Assembly (NCBI GenBank): GCA_004431415.1
Contig: QPMI01000071.1
Location: 310,001-374,000 of the forward strand
Length of the DNA: 64,000 nucleotides
Direction: 5' to 3'
Origin: Cyanophora paradoxa
Taxonomy: Eukaryota; Glaucocystophyceae; Cyanophorales; Cyanophoraceae
Position numbers and translations under genes: made by a program. This document shows, piece by piece, positions 1 to 12,000 of the stretch. Each line of letters begins with the position of its first letter. The first letter of the stretch is position 1. The notes below the pieces were generated by a model. It made no database searches. It saw only the letters and a program-made list of their open reading frames with translations, and was not told the DNA's origin.

Positions 1-3000
1 CTTCGGTATGACGAATCGCGTTCCCGAGACACTTTACGTCTACACGGCAGACTACGAGACACAGGGTCAGCGATCAGCGCTCAGCGACCCTCTGCAAATT
101 ATCACAGCCCATCGTGCGCCGACGCTGGCATGGGTGCAATCTCGTGCAACAGATATCAGAATCAGCATAATATCAGCCGGCGGGTCATCTACAGCTCCCA
201 TCGCGCAAACAATGGTATTTAAAGATGGAGTTCTGGTGTTTACTTACACTGACGGTGCACTGGCCGAGTATGTGGACACTAGTGTGGTACCTGGGCGTCA
301 GTATGCATACACGGCGCGTTACATGGGTGCAGGCATTCCAGGGACAGTGCTCGACAGTACAGGCACCTCTATGACACGCGGCGAGCTTTCGTCGAGTCTC
401 GTGGCAACCGCGGCTCCCGCAAAGCCACAGATCTCGCAGGGCGATGCCGCCTCGACCGCCACCTCTGTCAGCGTCAAGATCAGCCTGCCCAGCGACGGGA
501 GCACGTCGCTTTACAACGGGACCGAAGTGTACCGCAACGGGACGCTCATAGCCACGCTCCAGAAGAATGTGCTGAACTGGACGAGCACTGGCCTTCAGCC
601 TGGCACCTTGTACATCTTCCACGCCGTGCTGACGACAAGTGAGACCAGACTGCGAGTTGTCTCCGATTCGTCGGACAGCCTGGAGCTATGGACCGCCCTG
701 CCTGCGCCTCAGCTGGCCATCGATGGCACTACACCTGTACCGTCGGTTACCGTGAACGTTCCCCTGCCTCCGGGGCTTGAGAGCACCGTCGTGATGACTG
801 TCTGCTGGGAGACCTCGTCCCCAGATTTCACCTTCTTCGTTCTCAATGAGCAGTTCTTTGTCTCAAGTGCACCTGGTGATACGGGCTACACGGTAGACTG
901 GGCGACAACGTACGTCTGGAAGTGCGTGTTCGAGGGCTTGGGTGGCACCACGAGCGCGTCGGGCTTGGTCAGCGTGACGCTGCCTCCAAAGGCTCCCATC
1001 ATCACAATGAGGGCAGTATACTCTGCAGCAATTAATGTGACCGTCGACATCGAGAACCACGCTGCAAGCAAGGCGCTTGCTACCGACTACCAGCTGACAT
1101 GCAACGACACAAACACGGCACGCACGGTTGCCATTGTGCTGAGCGGCCCGTCGCTGGTGACCCTAGCGGGCTTGCAACCGATGACCACGTACGCATGCTG
1201 GGCGAAGGTATCGTCATCGGCGGGCGACTCACGTAACTCGAAGACCGCGTCTGCAATAACAGATAACTTGCCAGAGCCGACCGTGAGGACGACCGCCGTC
1301 AACGCAACGGCGGTATGGGTCGAGGTTACACTGCCGGAGCTTCAAGCCCAGGTCAAAGTTTCAGGCGTGCGGATCTCCCGGGCCATGTCCAATGCGACAG
1401 CGGGGGGCGCCTGGGCAACCGTTGTGACAATCTCGACGGCGGACACCGACGGCAAGTACCGCCACGTCGACGGGGGCCGCGCCTCACAGACGGAGTACTG
1501 GTACAAGGCGGTGTACCTGACGCCGTCGGCCTCGAAAGAGAGCGCGACGACAATGGCCCGCACTGGCCCACCGGCAGCCATTCTTTCGTTGAACTACATG
1601 AAGGCCTACGAAGTGGCAGTGAACCTCGTTCAGACCGGTCTCAGCACGCAGCTCGTCTCCGGAACATACATTAGACGCAGCGGGACGCTTGTCTGCTCCT
1701 CAGCCACCGGCATGATAGCCTCGTGCCTGGATAACACCGAAGCGATCAGCCCCGGTGTCACGTACGAGTACACGGCGCAGTACGAGGGGCGGGTCTTTTA
1801 CGAAGGACAAGAGCGCAATGAGCAGGGGTTGATCTCGGCTCCGCTCTCCTTGACAACGCCGCTGGTGGCGAAGCCCGTCATCTCGTACCAGAAGATCACC
1901 GCGACGACTGCAGAGATCTGCGTGACGTACCCGGCAGACGGCAGCCACAAGGAAATTGTCACGACGGAGTTCTCTCGTGTATACCAGCCGACAAGCACAG
2001 TCTCCACTTTCCGGATCACGAAGGTGAATGTCACCAAGGACTGCGTGACGCGTACGGGCCTGGAGCCGGCGACGACCTCGAGTCTCACGGCTTACTACAC
2101 GACAACGGGCGCGAACTCTCTAGTCTCCGACGTCCTTCAAGTGACGCAGGCAAGGCCGGCGGCACCCTCTCTGTCTGTGGGCTTTGTGGCAGCGTACGAA
2201 AACGCGACGACCGTCAAGATTCAACTCCAGTACCCGAATTTGCCATCCACGCCAAGCATGCAGACCGACCCGCCAGAGAACCTGCTGGCGGTCGTCAAGC
2301 GAATCGACCTGTACCGCGATGGGTACTTAGTGGAGTACATACTGGATCCGAGCAGCAACTCCTACGTATTCACCGATGCCGGCCTGCCTCCGGGCCTGAC
2401 GTTCGGCTACTGGTCTTTCCTTTTCACGACATACGCACAGTCGGACAACGGCTCTGTGTCTGCGACGACGGCTGTTGCGGAAGCACCGACAGTGGCGGCC
2501 TCGGGCATCGATGCCACGTCCGTAAAAGTGACGGTGGCGAAGCCCGTGCCCGAACAGGCGGCCGCGGTCGCGATTCGCATCTACTCCGCGACTGCGAGTG
2601 CGGGCCCGTACACTTTGCTCACCAGTATCAGCAAGTCGTCGCCAACCTACGAGTACACTCACAGTGGCCTGGAGGCCGGCACGCAGTACTTCTACAAGGC
2701 GGACTACACAACAGCCGGCAAGCCTAATTCCAGGGCGGGCCTGGACTCGAAGATAAGCATCCCAGACTCGGCGTGGACTTCCCCGAATCCGCCCGTCCTG
2801 AGCTTGATCTCATCCACTTCTTCGACCGCGGGCACGTCGACAAACATCATTCGCATTGCACAGTCGACGTCGGACAGCGACGTCAGCAAGCTCGTGCTGG
2901 AGCGCGTCAGCGGAGGGCACAGCTGCATCGAGACCTGGGAGTACCTTGGAATCACTGGCTCGATTTCTTCGGACTACACGGACACCTCGGCGACGCCAGC

Positions 3001-6000
3001 CACGACGTACACCTACGTTGCTTTCTACGTGGGGCAGGAGAACATGAAGAGCACGAACGTGAGCATCACGTTGACCACGCCAGCGCAACCACCGACGGTC
3101 GTCAAGGGGCCGTACCCGGCGACGAGCTCGTTCGTCAGCGTGGAAATAGAGCTGCCGCTGGGCTGGGAGAAGAGCAACGGTACCGAGTTGTACCGAGACG
3201 GAGCCGGGCTGATCTCAACAATTCGAATCACGTCGTCCAGCTGCGGGCCATGCGTCCGAGCTGACGTTCTCAGCGGCTGCTGCCTTCGGTACAATAACTC
3301 CGATCTACTTGCGGGCACTCTCTACAGGTTTTACGCCGTCTTGACAACAAATGAGACCAGAGTGCGAGTTGTCTCCAACTCTTCTGAAAGCCTCGAACTG
3401 TGGACAGCGCTTCTCGCGCCGACGCTCGTGCTTGTCAACACGTCCACCCAGCCCTCTCTCACTATACAGGCGTCGCCTCTGGCTCAGTTCACTTCGCTGG
3501 TCGTTGCCACTCGCTGCAAGCGGGATGCAGGCGCATACTCGGATATTACGGGAGGGTACCTTGTGGATGCACAAGTGGCGTATTCGACAACGTACACGTA
3601 CAGCTGCGTCCTCGAAGGGAAAGGCGGTACCACCAGCGAGCCCGGCAGCCTCAACGTCACGACACTCCCGTCGGCGCCAGTTCTCACGCTTGTCGCTCTC
3701 AACTCCACGAGCCTTCATATATCTGTCTCGGCCACGGACAGCGCGACCTCTGGGCTGTGGAACACGGCTAGCATCGATTGCAACGGCACGACGTACACTG
3801 CAACTCGTGCTCTTCCGCAGGCGATTGCGACCGGCCTGCTGCCAGCCACCGTCTACGCCTGCCAGGGACGCTTGAACTCGTCCGCGGGGTCCTCGGCCTG
3901 GTCGACGGCCTCCACTGTGACGCTGCCTCCTGCAAAGCCATCCCTCTCGCTGGCGCCGCTCAATGCAACGGCTCTGCAGGCGACTGTGACAATCAGTGAC
4001 GCAGCAAGCGCGGCTCTGACCAACGGGACAGAGATCGTTTGCAACGGCTCCGTGGGAACCATCCACCGGCCGCGTGGCGAGCTCGTCATTGACCTTTCAT
4101 CGCTGCTTCCGGGGACGGCTTACCAGTGCCAAGCTCGGCTGCAGTCAACAGCAGGGCCGTCAGAGTTCTCGGCGGCTGCAACGAACACAACGCATCTCGC
4201 GCCAAAGCCGACGGTCACACTAGACGATTCTCGGCACAACGGTCAATCTTATAGCGTGTACCTGTTTGTGCGAGTGCCGAACACGGCAGGCGTCGTTGTT
4301 GGAACCGTAAACTTGTATCGGAACGGATCTATCCGTACAACATTTTCAGTACCTGCGAGCGGATATCTTCTCATCACTGACGTATGTGATCCTGAAACGC
4401 TGTACATCTACACGGCGGACTACGCGACTCAGGGCCAACAATCAGCGCTCAGCGACGCTCAGCACGCCATCTCAGCCCATCGCCAACCGACGCTGGCGCT
4501 GATGTATGCTCGTTCAACAGGGATTCAAATAAGCATCACACGAGCCAGTGACTCACCTGTGGCTCCGATCGCACAAGCACTCGTGTACAGAGACGGAGTT
4601 CTGCTGACGAATTTCACTGGCGGGTCACTGGCCGAGTACGTGGACAACAGCGTGGCGTCTGGGCGTCAGTACGCATACACGGCGCGTTACTTGGGTGTAG
4701 GCATTCCAGGGACGGTGCTCTTTGTTACAAATAGCTCCATGACACAAGGCAGACTTTCCTTGAGTCTCGTGGCTACCGCGGCTCCCGCAAAGCCGCAGAT
4801 CACACAGGGCGATGCCGCCTCGACTGCCACCTCTGTCAGCGTCAAGATCAGCCTGCCCAGCGATGGAAGCGCATCGCTTTACAACGGGACTGAAGTGTAC
4901 CGCAACGGGACGCTCGTAGCCACGCTCCAGAAGAACGTGCTGAACTGGACGAGCACTGGCCTCCAGCCCGGAACCTTGTACAGCTTCCACGCCGTACTGA
5001 CGACAAATGAGACCAGATTGCGAGTTGTCTCCGATTCGTCGGACAGCCTGGAGCTGTGGACAGCGCTTCTCGCACCGACGCTCGTGCTTGTCAACACATC
5101 TACCCAGCCCTCTGTCACGATACAAGCGTCGCCTCTGGCTCAGTTCACTTCGCTGGTCGTTGCCACTCGCTGCAAGCGGGATGCAGGCGCATACTCGGCC
5201 ATAGCTGGAGGGTATCTCGTAGATGTACAAGTGGCGTATTCGACAATGTACACGTACAGCTGCGTCCTCGACGGGAAAGGCGGTACCACCAGCGAGCCCG
5301 GCAGCCTCAACGTCACGACGCTCCCGTCGCCGCCAGTTCTCGCACTCGTTGCTCTGAACTCCACGAGCCTTCATATATCTGTCTCGGCCACAGACAACGC
5401 GACAGCCGGACTGTGGACCACGGCTAGCATCGTTTGCAACGGCACGACGTACACTGCAACTCGTGCTTCTCCGCATGCGATTGCGACCGGCCTGCTGCCA
5501 GCCACCGTCTACGCCTGCCAGGGACGCTTGAACTCGTCCGCGGGGTCCTCGGCCTGGTCGACGGCCTCCACTGTGACGCTGCCTCCTGCAAAGCCATCCC
5601 TCTCGCTGGCGCCGCTCAATGCAACGGCTCTGCAGGCGACTGTGACAATCAGTGACGCAGCAAGCGCGGCTCTGACCAACGGGACAGAGATCGTTTGCAA
5701 CGGCTCCGTGGGAACCATCCGCCGGCCGCGTGGCGAGCTCGTCATTGACCTTACATCGCTGCTTCCGGGGACGGCTTACCAGTGCCAAGCTCGGCTGCAG
5801 TCAACAGCAGGGCCGTCAGAGTTCTCGGCGGCTGCAACGAACGCAACGCAGCTCGCGCCAAAGCCGACACTTAGCCTGACCGACGTGAGCAACGACACCG
5901 TCTCCCTCCATGTGCAGGTGCCCGTGACAGCGGGCGTCGTCGTTGGCAACGTAAGCGTCTATCGCAACGGATCTGCCACGCCGTTCGCAACCGTGGCAGC

Positions 6001-9000
6001 GTCTACGACATCTGTCGTCGATGTGGGTCGCATTCCGGAGATGCTTTACTTTTACACTGCGGACTACGCGACTCAAGGCCAACGATCAGCGCTCAGCGAT
6101 CCTCAGCAGGCGCTCACCGCTCCTCGCGCACCGACGCTGGCGCTGGTGCAGTCGCGTGCAACAGATATCACAATCAGCATCACGCCAGCCAGCGGATCTT
6201 CTACGGCTCAACTCACGCAGACCTACGTGTACCGCGACGGAGTTTCGCTGTTTAACTTCACTGGCGGGGCGCTGGCCGAATACGTTGACGGAAGCATGGT
6301 GCCGGGGCGCCAGTACGCGTACACGGCGCGGTACTTTGGGGTCGGCATTGCTGGAACAGTACTGGCGAGCACGGGCAGCGCCCTCTCCCGCGGTTCCCTC
6401 TCATCTGTCTTCCTTGCCACGGCGTCTATTCCGCAGGCGCCCGTTCTGTCCGTGGACTGGATTACTCCATCGCAAGTGAACATAACTGTGAGGTACCCGA
6501 TCGACGGGAGCGCTTCAGTTGTGACGGGCACCAATCTGACCCGTTCGGGCGCTGGTGGCGCAATGACGGTGCTCCTCGCTCAAAACGTGACGTGGTTCCT
6601 CGACTCGGGTCGCGTTCCGGGATCCAGCGCGAGTTACACTGCGTTCTTCACGACGGTTTGGTCGCCATCAAATACGTCCAGCGTTCTAACCGTCACTCAT
6701 CCGGCCCCCGACGCTCCTACACAGTGGCAGGTGGTGGTGGAGCCTCCGCACACCGCCACGCGGCTGTCCTTCAATATCGTGTTCCCTACTGACGGGAATA
6801 TAAGTCTTTCGTCGTTCATCACACGCGTCATTGTCTTCCGCAACAACACGGCGCTCCGAACGATCTCGACGAACGGATCACAGATCCTCGCTCCGTGCCC
6901 GTCGTCAGCATCTGACTCCTGTGCCGGAGTGACCTTCGTGGACGACGGGCTGCCTCCAGGGAGAGCTTTCGTTTACAGCGCCCTCGTGTCGACGGCGTAC
7001 ATCAACTCGTCGCTCTCGTCGCCCCTTGTCCTGTCGACCCAGCGGCCGGACGCACCCACCATGCAAGGCTCGTCGACGGTAAACTCGAGCGCCATCGCTG
7101 TGTTCGTTGCGGGGGTGCCGCCAGCAAACTTCTCTGCTGTACGTGTTGGATCCCTTCGCCTGTACCGCAACTCGTCGTTGGCGGTCACTGTCGTTCCTCC
7201 GAACATCAACTCGACGCTGACAAATGTTGTCGACTCGGGCCTCCTCCCCGGTCGACTGTACACCTACGCGAGCGACTACACAACGAAGAGCGCGGACGGC
7301 ACAGTAGCCGGCGCCGACTCGTTGCTCAGCTCTTCGATTGTAGCGTGGACGGCGCCGACTGCGCCCGTTATTAACCATCTGCCGGGTTCAGCGTCCACTC
7401 TCGGGGTTGTAGTCTCCATCACGACTCCCACCGATGGCTCCGCCGGCGCCATCGTGTCTGCAACGGTCCAACGAGCGCCTCTGAACGAAACTATCTGCAC
7501 GAGTGACAATGCCACCTTTACGTGTTCGGACGCATCGAGTGTCTTTCTTCCCGGGCGCTCGTACACGTATCACGCGTTTTACGCCGGACAGGGGGACACG
7601 GTCAGCGCCGTCGCATCGTATTCTGTCCCCATCCCGGCGTTTTCGAGCGTGGTTCCCAACCGCGGGACGGCCGACCAGAACTCTGTGCACTTGTTCGCTC
7701 CCTCGAACTCCTCGTGGTCGTTCTCTTTTCCAGTCCGGAGCGCCGCTCAAGTGCAGGTCGAGCTTTGGTCGAACGGCGCTCTTTTTACTATTCTCGGATC
7801 GCAAAATGCTTCGACGGGCTGGTTCGTCTGGAACTTCGAACGGGAATTCTTCGGATCCTGCCAGTGGCAGGCGGTCACATTGAAGAGCGCACAGTTCGCT
7901 CTAAGCTGCGGTAAGAGATTGCATTTCAATGGCTTGTGCGTGGCCACATCGCTCACCCCGGGTCCGCTTGCAGGGGGCTCTTGCGCGGACGGTTGCTCCT
8001 CCGCTTCTGCTGGGCTGCAGCTTGTCGCGCGCATCGTTGACGAGCCTCTCATGACATCCAATACAAGCGTGGCCCTCTGGAGTGAGTATCAATTCCATCC
8101 GCATGTCACTGGTTCAAGCTTGACGTCGGCTCAGATCCGTACATCTTCAACGTCACGGCTGTTGGCCTGCTCGATGCCGAAGTCGCGTACTACAACCGCT
8201 CCATTTCCGTCACGTGGTCGTACGTTACGAATGTGACAATGGAGAACCGGACAAACGTGCGTGCGTGGGCCGCGCTGCACAGCGCGGAAAGCGGAGAAAC
8301 GGTCGTGAATTGGACATCGGTGGCGGCAACGTACTCGGCCGCTGCCGGAGTAGCCGCGGCCACGTGGACGGTGCCGACATGGCTGAACACGTCCGTTGCT
8401 GGCTACCGACTGCGCGTGAGCCGCTACGCCGTCGATCTGCTTGGGCCGGACCCCTCCGTTTGGGCCGAGAGCGCCGAGTTCGTCGTGAGAGGTTTGCCTT
8501 TTTTTGTCGGGACACTGCTGTGCTCGCAGCTGACGTCTCCGCAGAGTATCGGCTGTTCGCCGGAGATGCCATTGTTGACAACATCGCGTCGGGCGTGCGA
8601 GTGAAGTGGCGCCTGTACGGCGTGCTTCTCGAGCCGCTGCTGATCTGGCTGCGCTACACCAACGCATCCTCCTCTTCCGACCTCGGCCTTGTATCGGACT
8701 CTGCTGTGGCGTCGCTCGAGTTCATTGACTGGCCGGTCGCTCTCACCGCCGGCCTGCTGCCGGTGCCTTCGTTTACTACGACGGCCCTTCTCGACTCTCT
8801 CCTCGCACAGTACGGCGCGGGCCAGCTCGAGTTTGTCGTGTCGATCCCGAACACGACCGCGAGCGACGTCGTCCTTCCCGTGTCTCAGCTGTACAGTGCG
8901 CCTCTATATGCTTGAGAAACAATGCTTGGCTCTGACTCCTGCGCCAGACCCAATCGTGCAGAACGTGTCGATATCGAATGGCTACACGGATACACATGTT

Positions 9001-12000
9001 CTGCACGGCAGCAGCATCGTGATTCGATGGGAGCACCTGTTCGCCGCAGGAGACCCCACCGCAGCTCTGAACGAGAGCGCTACGTTCGATGTGCGGCTCT
9101 ACAAGTACCCTGCAGAAGCGCCGCTCGTGGAGCTGCTGAACATCAGCACTTCGGCGCCGCGCTCTGCGAGGCTGGGTCTGAGCTGGGTGGTGCCCGTCTC
9201 CGTGCCTCGCGGCCAGTACTTCATTCGTGTCTCTCAAATTGTAGCGGGAGCTGTAAGCCCCGCGATATTCCGAGACAGCGCTGCGTTCGACGTGATCCGT
9301 GCGCGCCAAGTAGGATTATTCGCACTCGTGGCTTGACTGACTGCACCACACAGCGGCTGTCCTGAGCATGACTGTCCTCGGCAGAAACTCCACCCAAGTG
9401 GCATCCATGCATGTCTTCGGCGTTGTCGCGATCTCTTGGAGCTGGCTTGGCATTATCCCCAGCCCTGGAACCCTTCAGCTTGAGCTGTGGACGGCAAACG
9501 CGACGGGATTGATTCAGCGGCTGGTTACCATTGCGACCGGCCTCGGGAATACCACCAAATCGTTTGCGTGGACCCCGTCCAGCGCCGTGTTGCCCTTGCC
9601 TGGCCCGACCTCGACGACGGCCATGGCAGCCTTCTACTCCCCCGCCAGCCTCCGCTTGGTGCTCTCTGCCACATCGGACTCACTAACAGTGACAATCAAC
9701 CGCTTGACTCTTCAGAGTGAGCTTTTCAATCTTGTGTCATGTGCCCCAAGCGCTCTTTTTGACGCACCCTCGACGCCAGATCCGGTGATCTCGTCCGTCT
9801 CTCTGAGCGGACTCTACCAGGATTCACTTGCGTACACGAACCTCAACGTGACGGTGCAGTGGTCGTACACCCGCCCGCCCACGGACTCGTCGACGCAGGC
9901 CCGCTTCACGCTCGCCCTCGTCGACCGCAACGCGTCGGCCGTCGTGGCCGTCATCGCGTCGAACGTCGCAGCGAGCACGCCCAACGCCACTTCGACAGCG
10001 CGCTACGTATGGCAGGTTCCCTTCGGGTTCGCGACCGACTTCTACAGCGTCCGCGTCTCGCTGTACAACGCCAGCGCGCAAGCTTCCAGCGATGCGATCA
10101 TCTTCGCCAACTCTTCTTCGTTTTTCATTCAGCGTGCGTCTCTGCCCTCAATTATCTGCCCTTTTTGCATGCTAGAAGCTTATCCCGCCCGTCCTTCAGC
10201 CGGCGTCATTCTTGTCTCCATCTTGCGACCGCAGCCGAACACGAGCTTCAACATCTTCAACCCCATCACAGTCGAGTGGCGCGTGCTCGGCCGGCTGCGT
10301 GGCTCGAAGCTCGTCAACGTTACGGCTCGGGCCGCCCTGCCTGGAGGGCCGCTCGGCCCCGAGGTGCCCGTCGGCCCCGCCGGCTCGGCCCTCATCGGCG
10401 ACGGGGTCCAGCGCGTCGCGTGGCGCCCCGGGTCGCGGATCCTCCCCGCGCCGCTGAGCAGACCTCCGCCCGCCCCGTACAACGTAACCGTCACAGTGGT
10501 GTCGCTTGACGAGTTATCGCTGCGCGGATCCGCGAACGGCACGCTCGGCGGTGCGACCGCGTTTCGTAGTTTCGACTATGCCAGCTCGATGAAACGCCCC
10601 TCGCAGCGCCCTGGGCGGAGACTGTGCGCAGCGCTCCGCGCGTGATTGGCCGCGTGACGTTCCTCGTCGAGAACGACTCGTGGGCCGTCTCATGGCGCTG
10701 GTCCTCCAACGATTCCTACGCCGACGAGTCGCTTCCGTCATCCCTCCGGTGGAACATCGACGCCGTCCCTAGGCCGGCTCCCGGCGGAGATGCAGCCAAC
10801 GCAACCACGAGGCGCCTTGCGAGCGGTATTGCTGCTACCTATGCAGACGGTGTTTACAGCTACACCGTCCGAGTGCCGAGCGATCTGAGCTGGGTAATTA
10901 GAACTTCGTTTCATACTTCAAGGAAGACCGTTTCTAATGGCTTCGTAGGGCGGGATGTACGTGCTGCGAATCTTGCGGGTAGAAGAGGACACGCAGGACG
11001 TTCAGATCTGGGCCGACACGACCGAGTACGAAATACGAAGTGCGTGAATTTGGTAATTGGAGGATATAATACGAGTACGCTCACAGCCGTCTTTCTGCAG
11101 CCGATGGATACGTCATTACCGTTCCGCAGTCGTGCGTCAACATCGCGCAAACAATTCCCTTGTCGTGGCTGGTCGTCGGCAACCCGGGTGGTACCGTCGA
11201 TCTGCTGCTGCGGAACTGGAGCGCCCCTGCAACGTCGGATGACGGCGTGATCCTTTTCGCCACATCCATCAGTGCGACCGCTGGGGCGGGCTCCTATCAG
11301 TGGGCGCCGAACCGCACGAGGCTGCTGGAGCTTGTCCGGGCTGTGCCGCCGCGATCCGCGGTGGACGTTTTCGGTGCCGAAGGCAGCATCATCGTTCGAT
11401 CTACTTCGGCGCCTGATCTGCACTTCATGGAGGCTGCGATCTGTTTACGCAGTGCGCTTTGTTTGTTGAGCGCAATTGCTAGATAATGCAGCCTGATGGC
11501 TATGTTCTACTCACTCTGCTCCCAGCTTCGTACATCTCGATCCCGTACACCGGAGTGGGCATGGCGGTCAACTACGGCGGCGTTGCCTTCCTCAACTCGT
11601 CGCGGACGGCGTACTGGAACTCATCGGACCCGGAGCAGAGCGACGGGCTCGGCTCGCGCACCCGCCCAGTCAACGCGTACCTGTGCGCTCAAACGCTTCT
11701 CCTTCGCCCAATGAAGCGCATATCTGATTGCCGAGCAGGCGTTTCCAAGGCCAGGGACAGCAACCCGTCCTGCTTGCCTCGAACAAGTCGTCGCCGTTCA
11801 ATTTCACGATTCCGGCCGGCCTGCTGGAAGGCTCCTACAGGCTCCGCTTCTATCTCACCGGCTCCGATCTGTCCGACGACGCTAACGTGTTCGCTGACGG
11901 CCTGCCCTTCACGCTCAACGGTGCGCACTCTTTGCGGTTCTATGAGCTCCAGGGTTCACCTTGCCCGGTCTTCATTTGTAACGCGATTGCTTGTAGGCAC

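Larger units (their letters stand above)
2..8081 (+). other. Single >8-kb exon of tandem fibronectin type III-like repeats
   Basis: About 2,690 codons without an intron encode roughly 25 modules of 90-110 residues. They follow the FN3 rhythm: a Pro-rich start such as APAKPQI, a conserved LxPGTxYxYxAxY-type core, then a short linker. The core recurs as GLQPGTLYIFHAVLTT, GRQYAYTARYMG and LLPGTAYQCQARL. Some modules carry extra cysteine pairs. Dense N-glycosylation sequons (NGT, NST, NAT) fit an extracellular location. FN3 modules typically mediate protein-protein contact. The exon ends at a GTGAGT donor at 8082 and reading resumes in phase at 8135. Intron density jumps immediately downstream. 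Confidence 0.8.

Noticed and set aside
8-10. Met at base 8 as start of the giant receptor
   Set aside because: The frame is open upstream, and the residues around it match internal FN3 repeats near 4400 and 6040, so it is mid-gene.
9717-9779. In-frame 63-bp segment read as coding in the giant receptor
   Set aside because: It has a GTGAGC donor and CAG acceptor, and splicing restores the NPVISS module start seen in sister exons; retention remains possible because it is a multiple of three.
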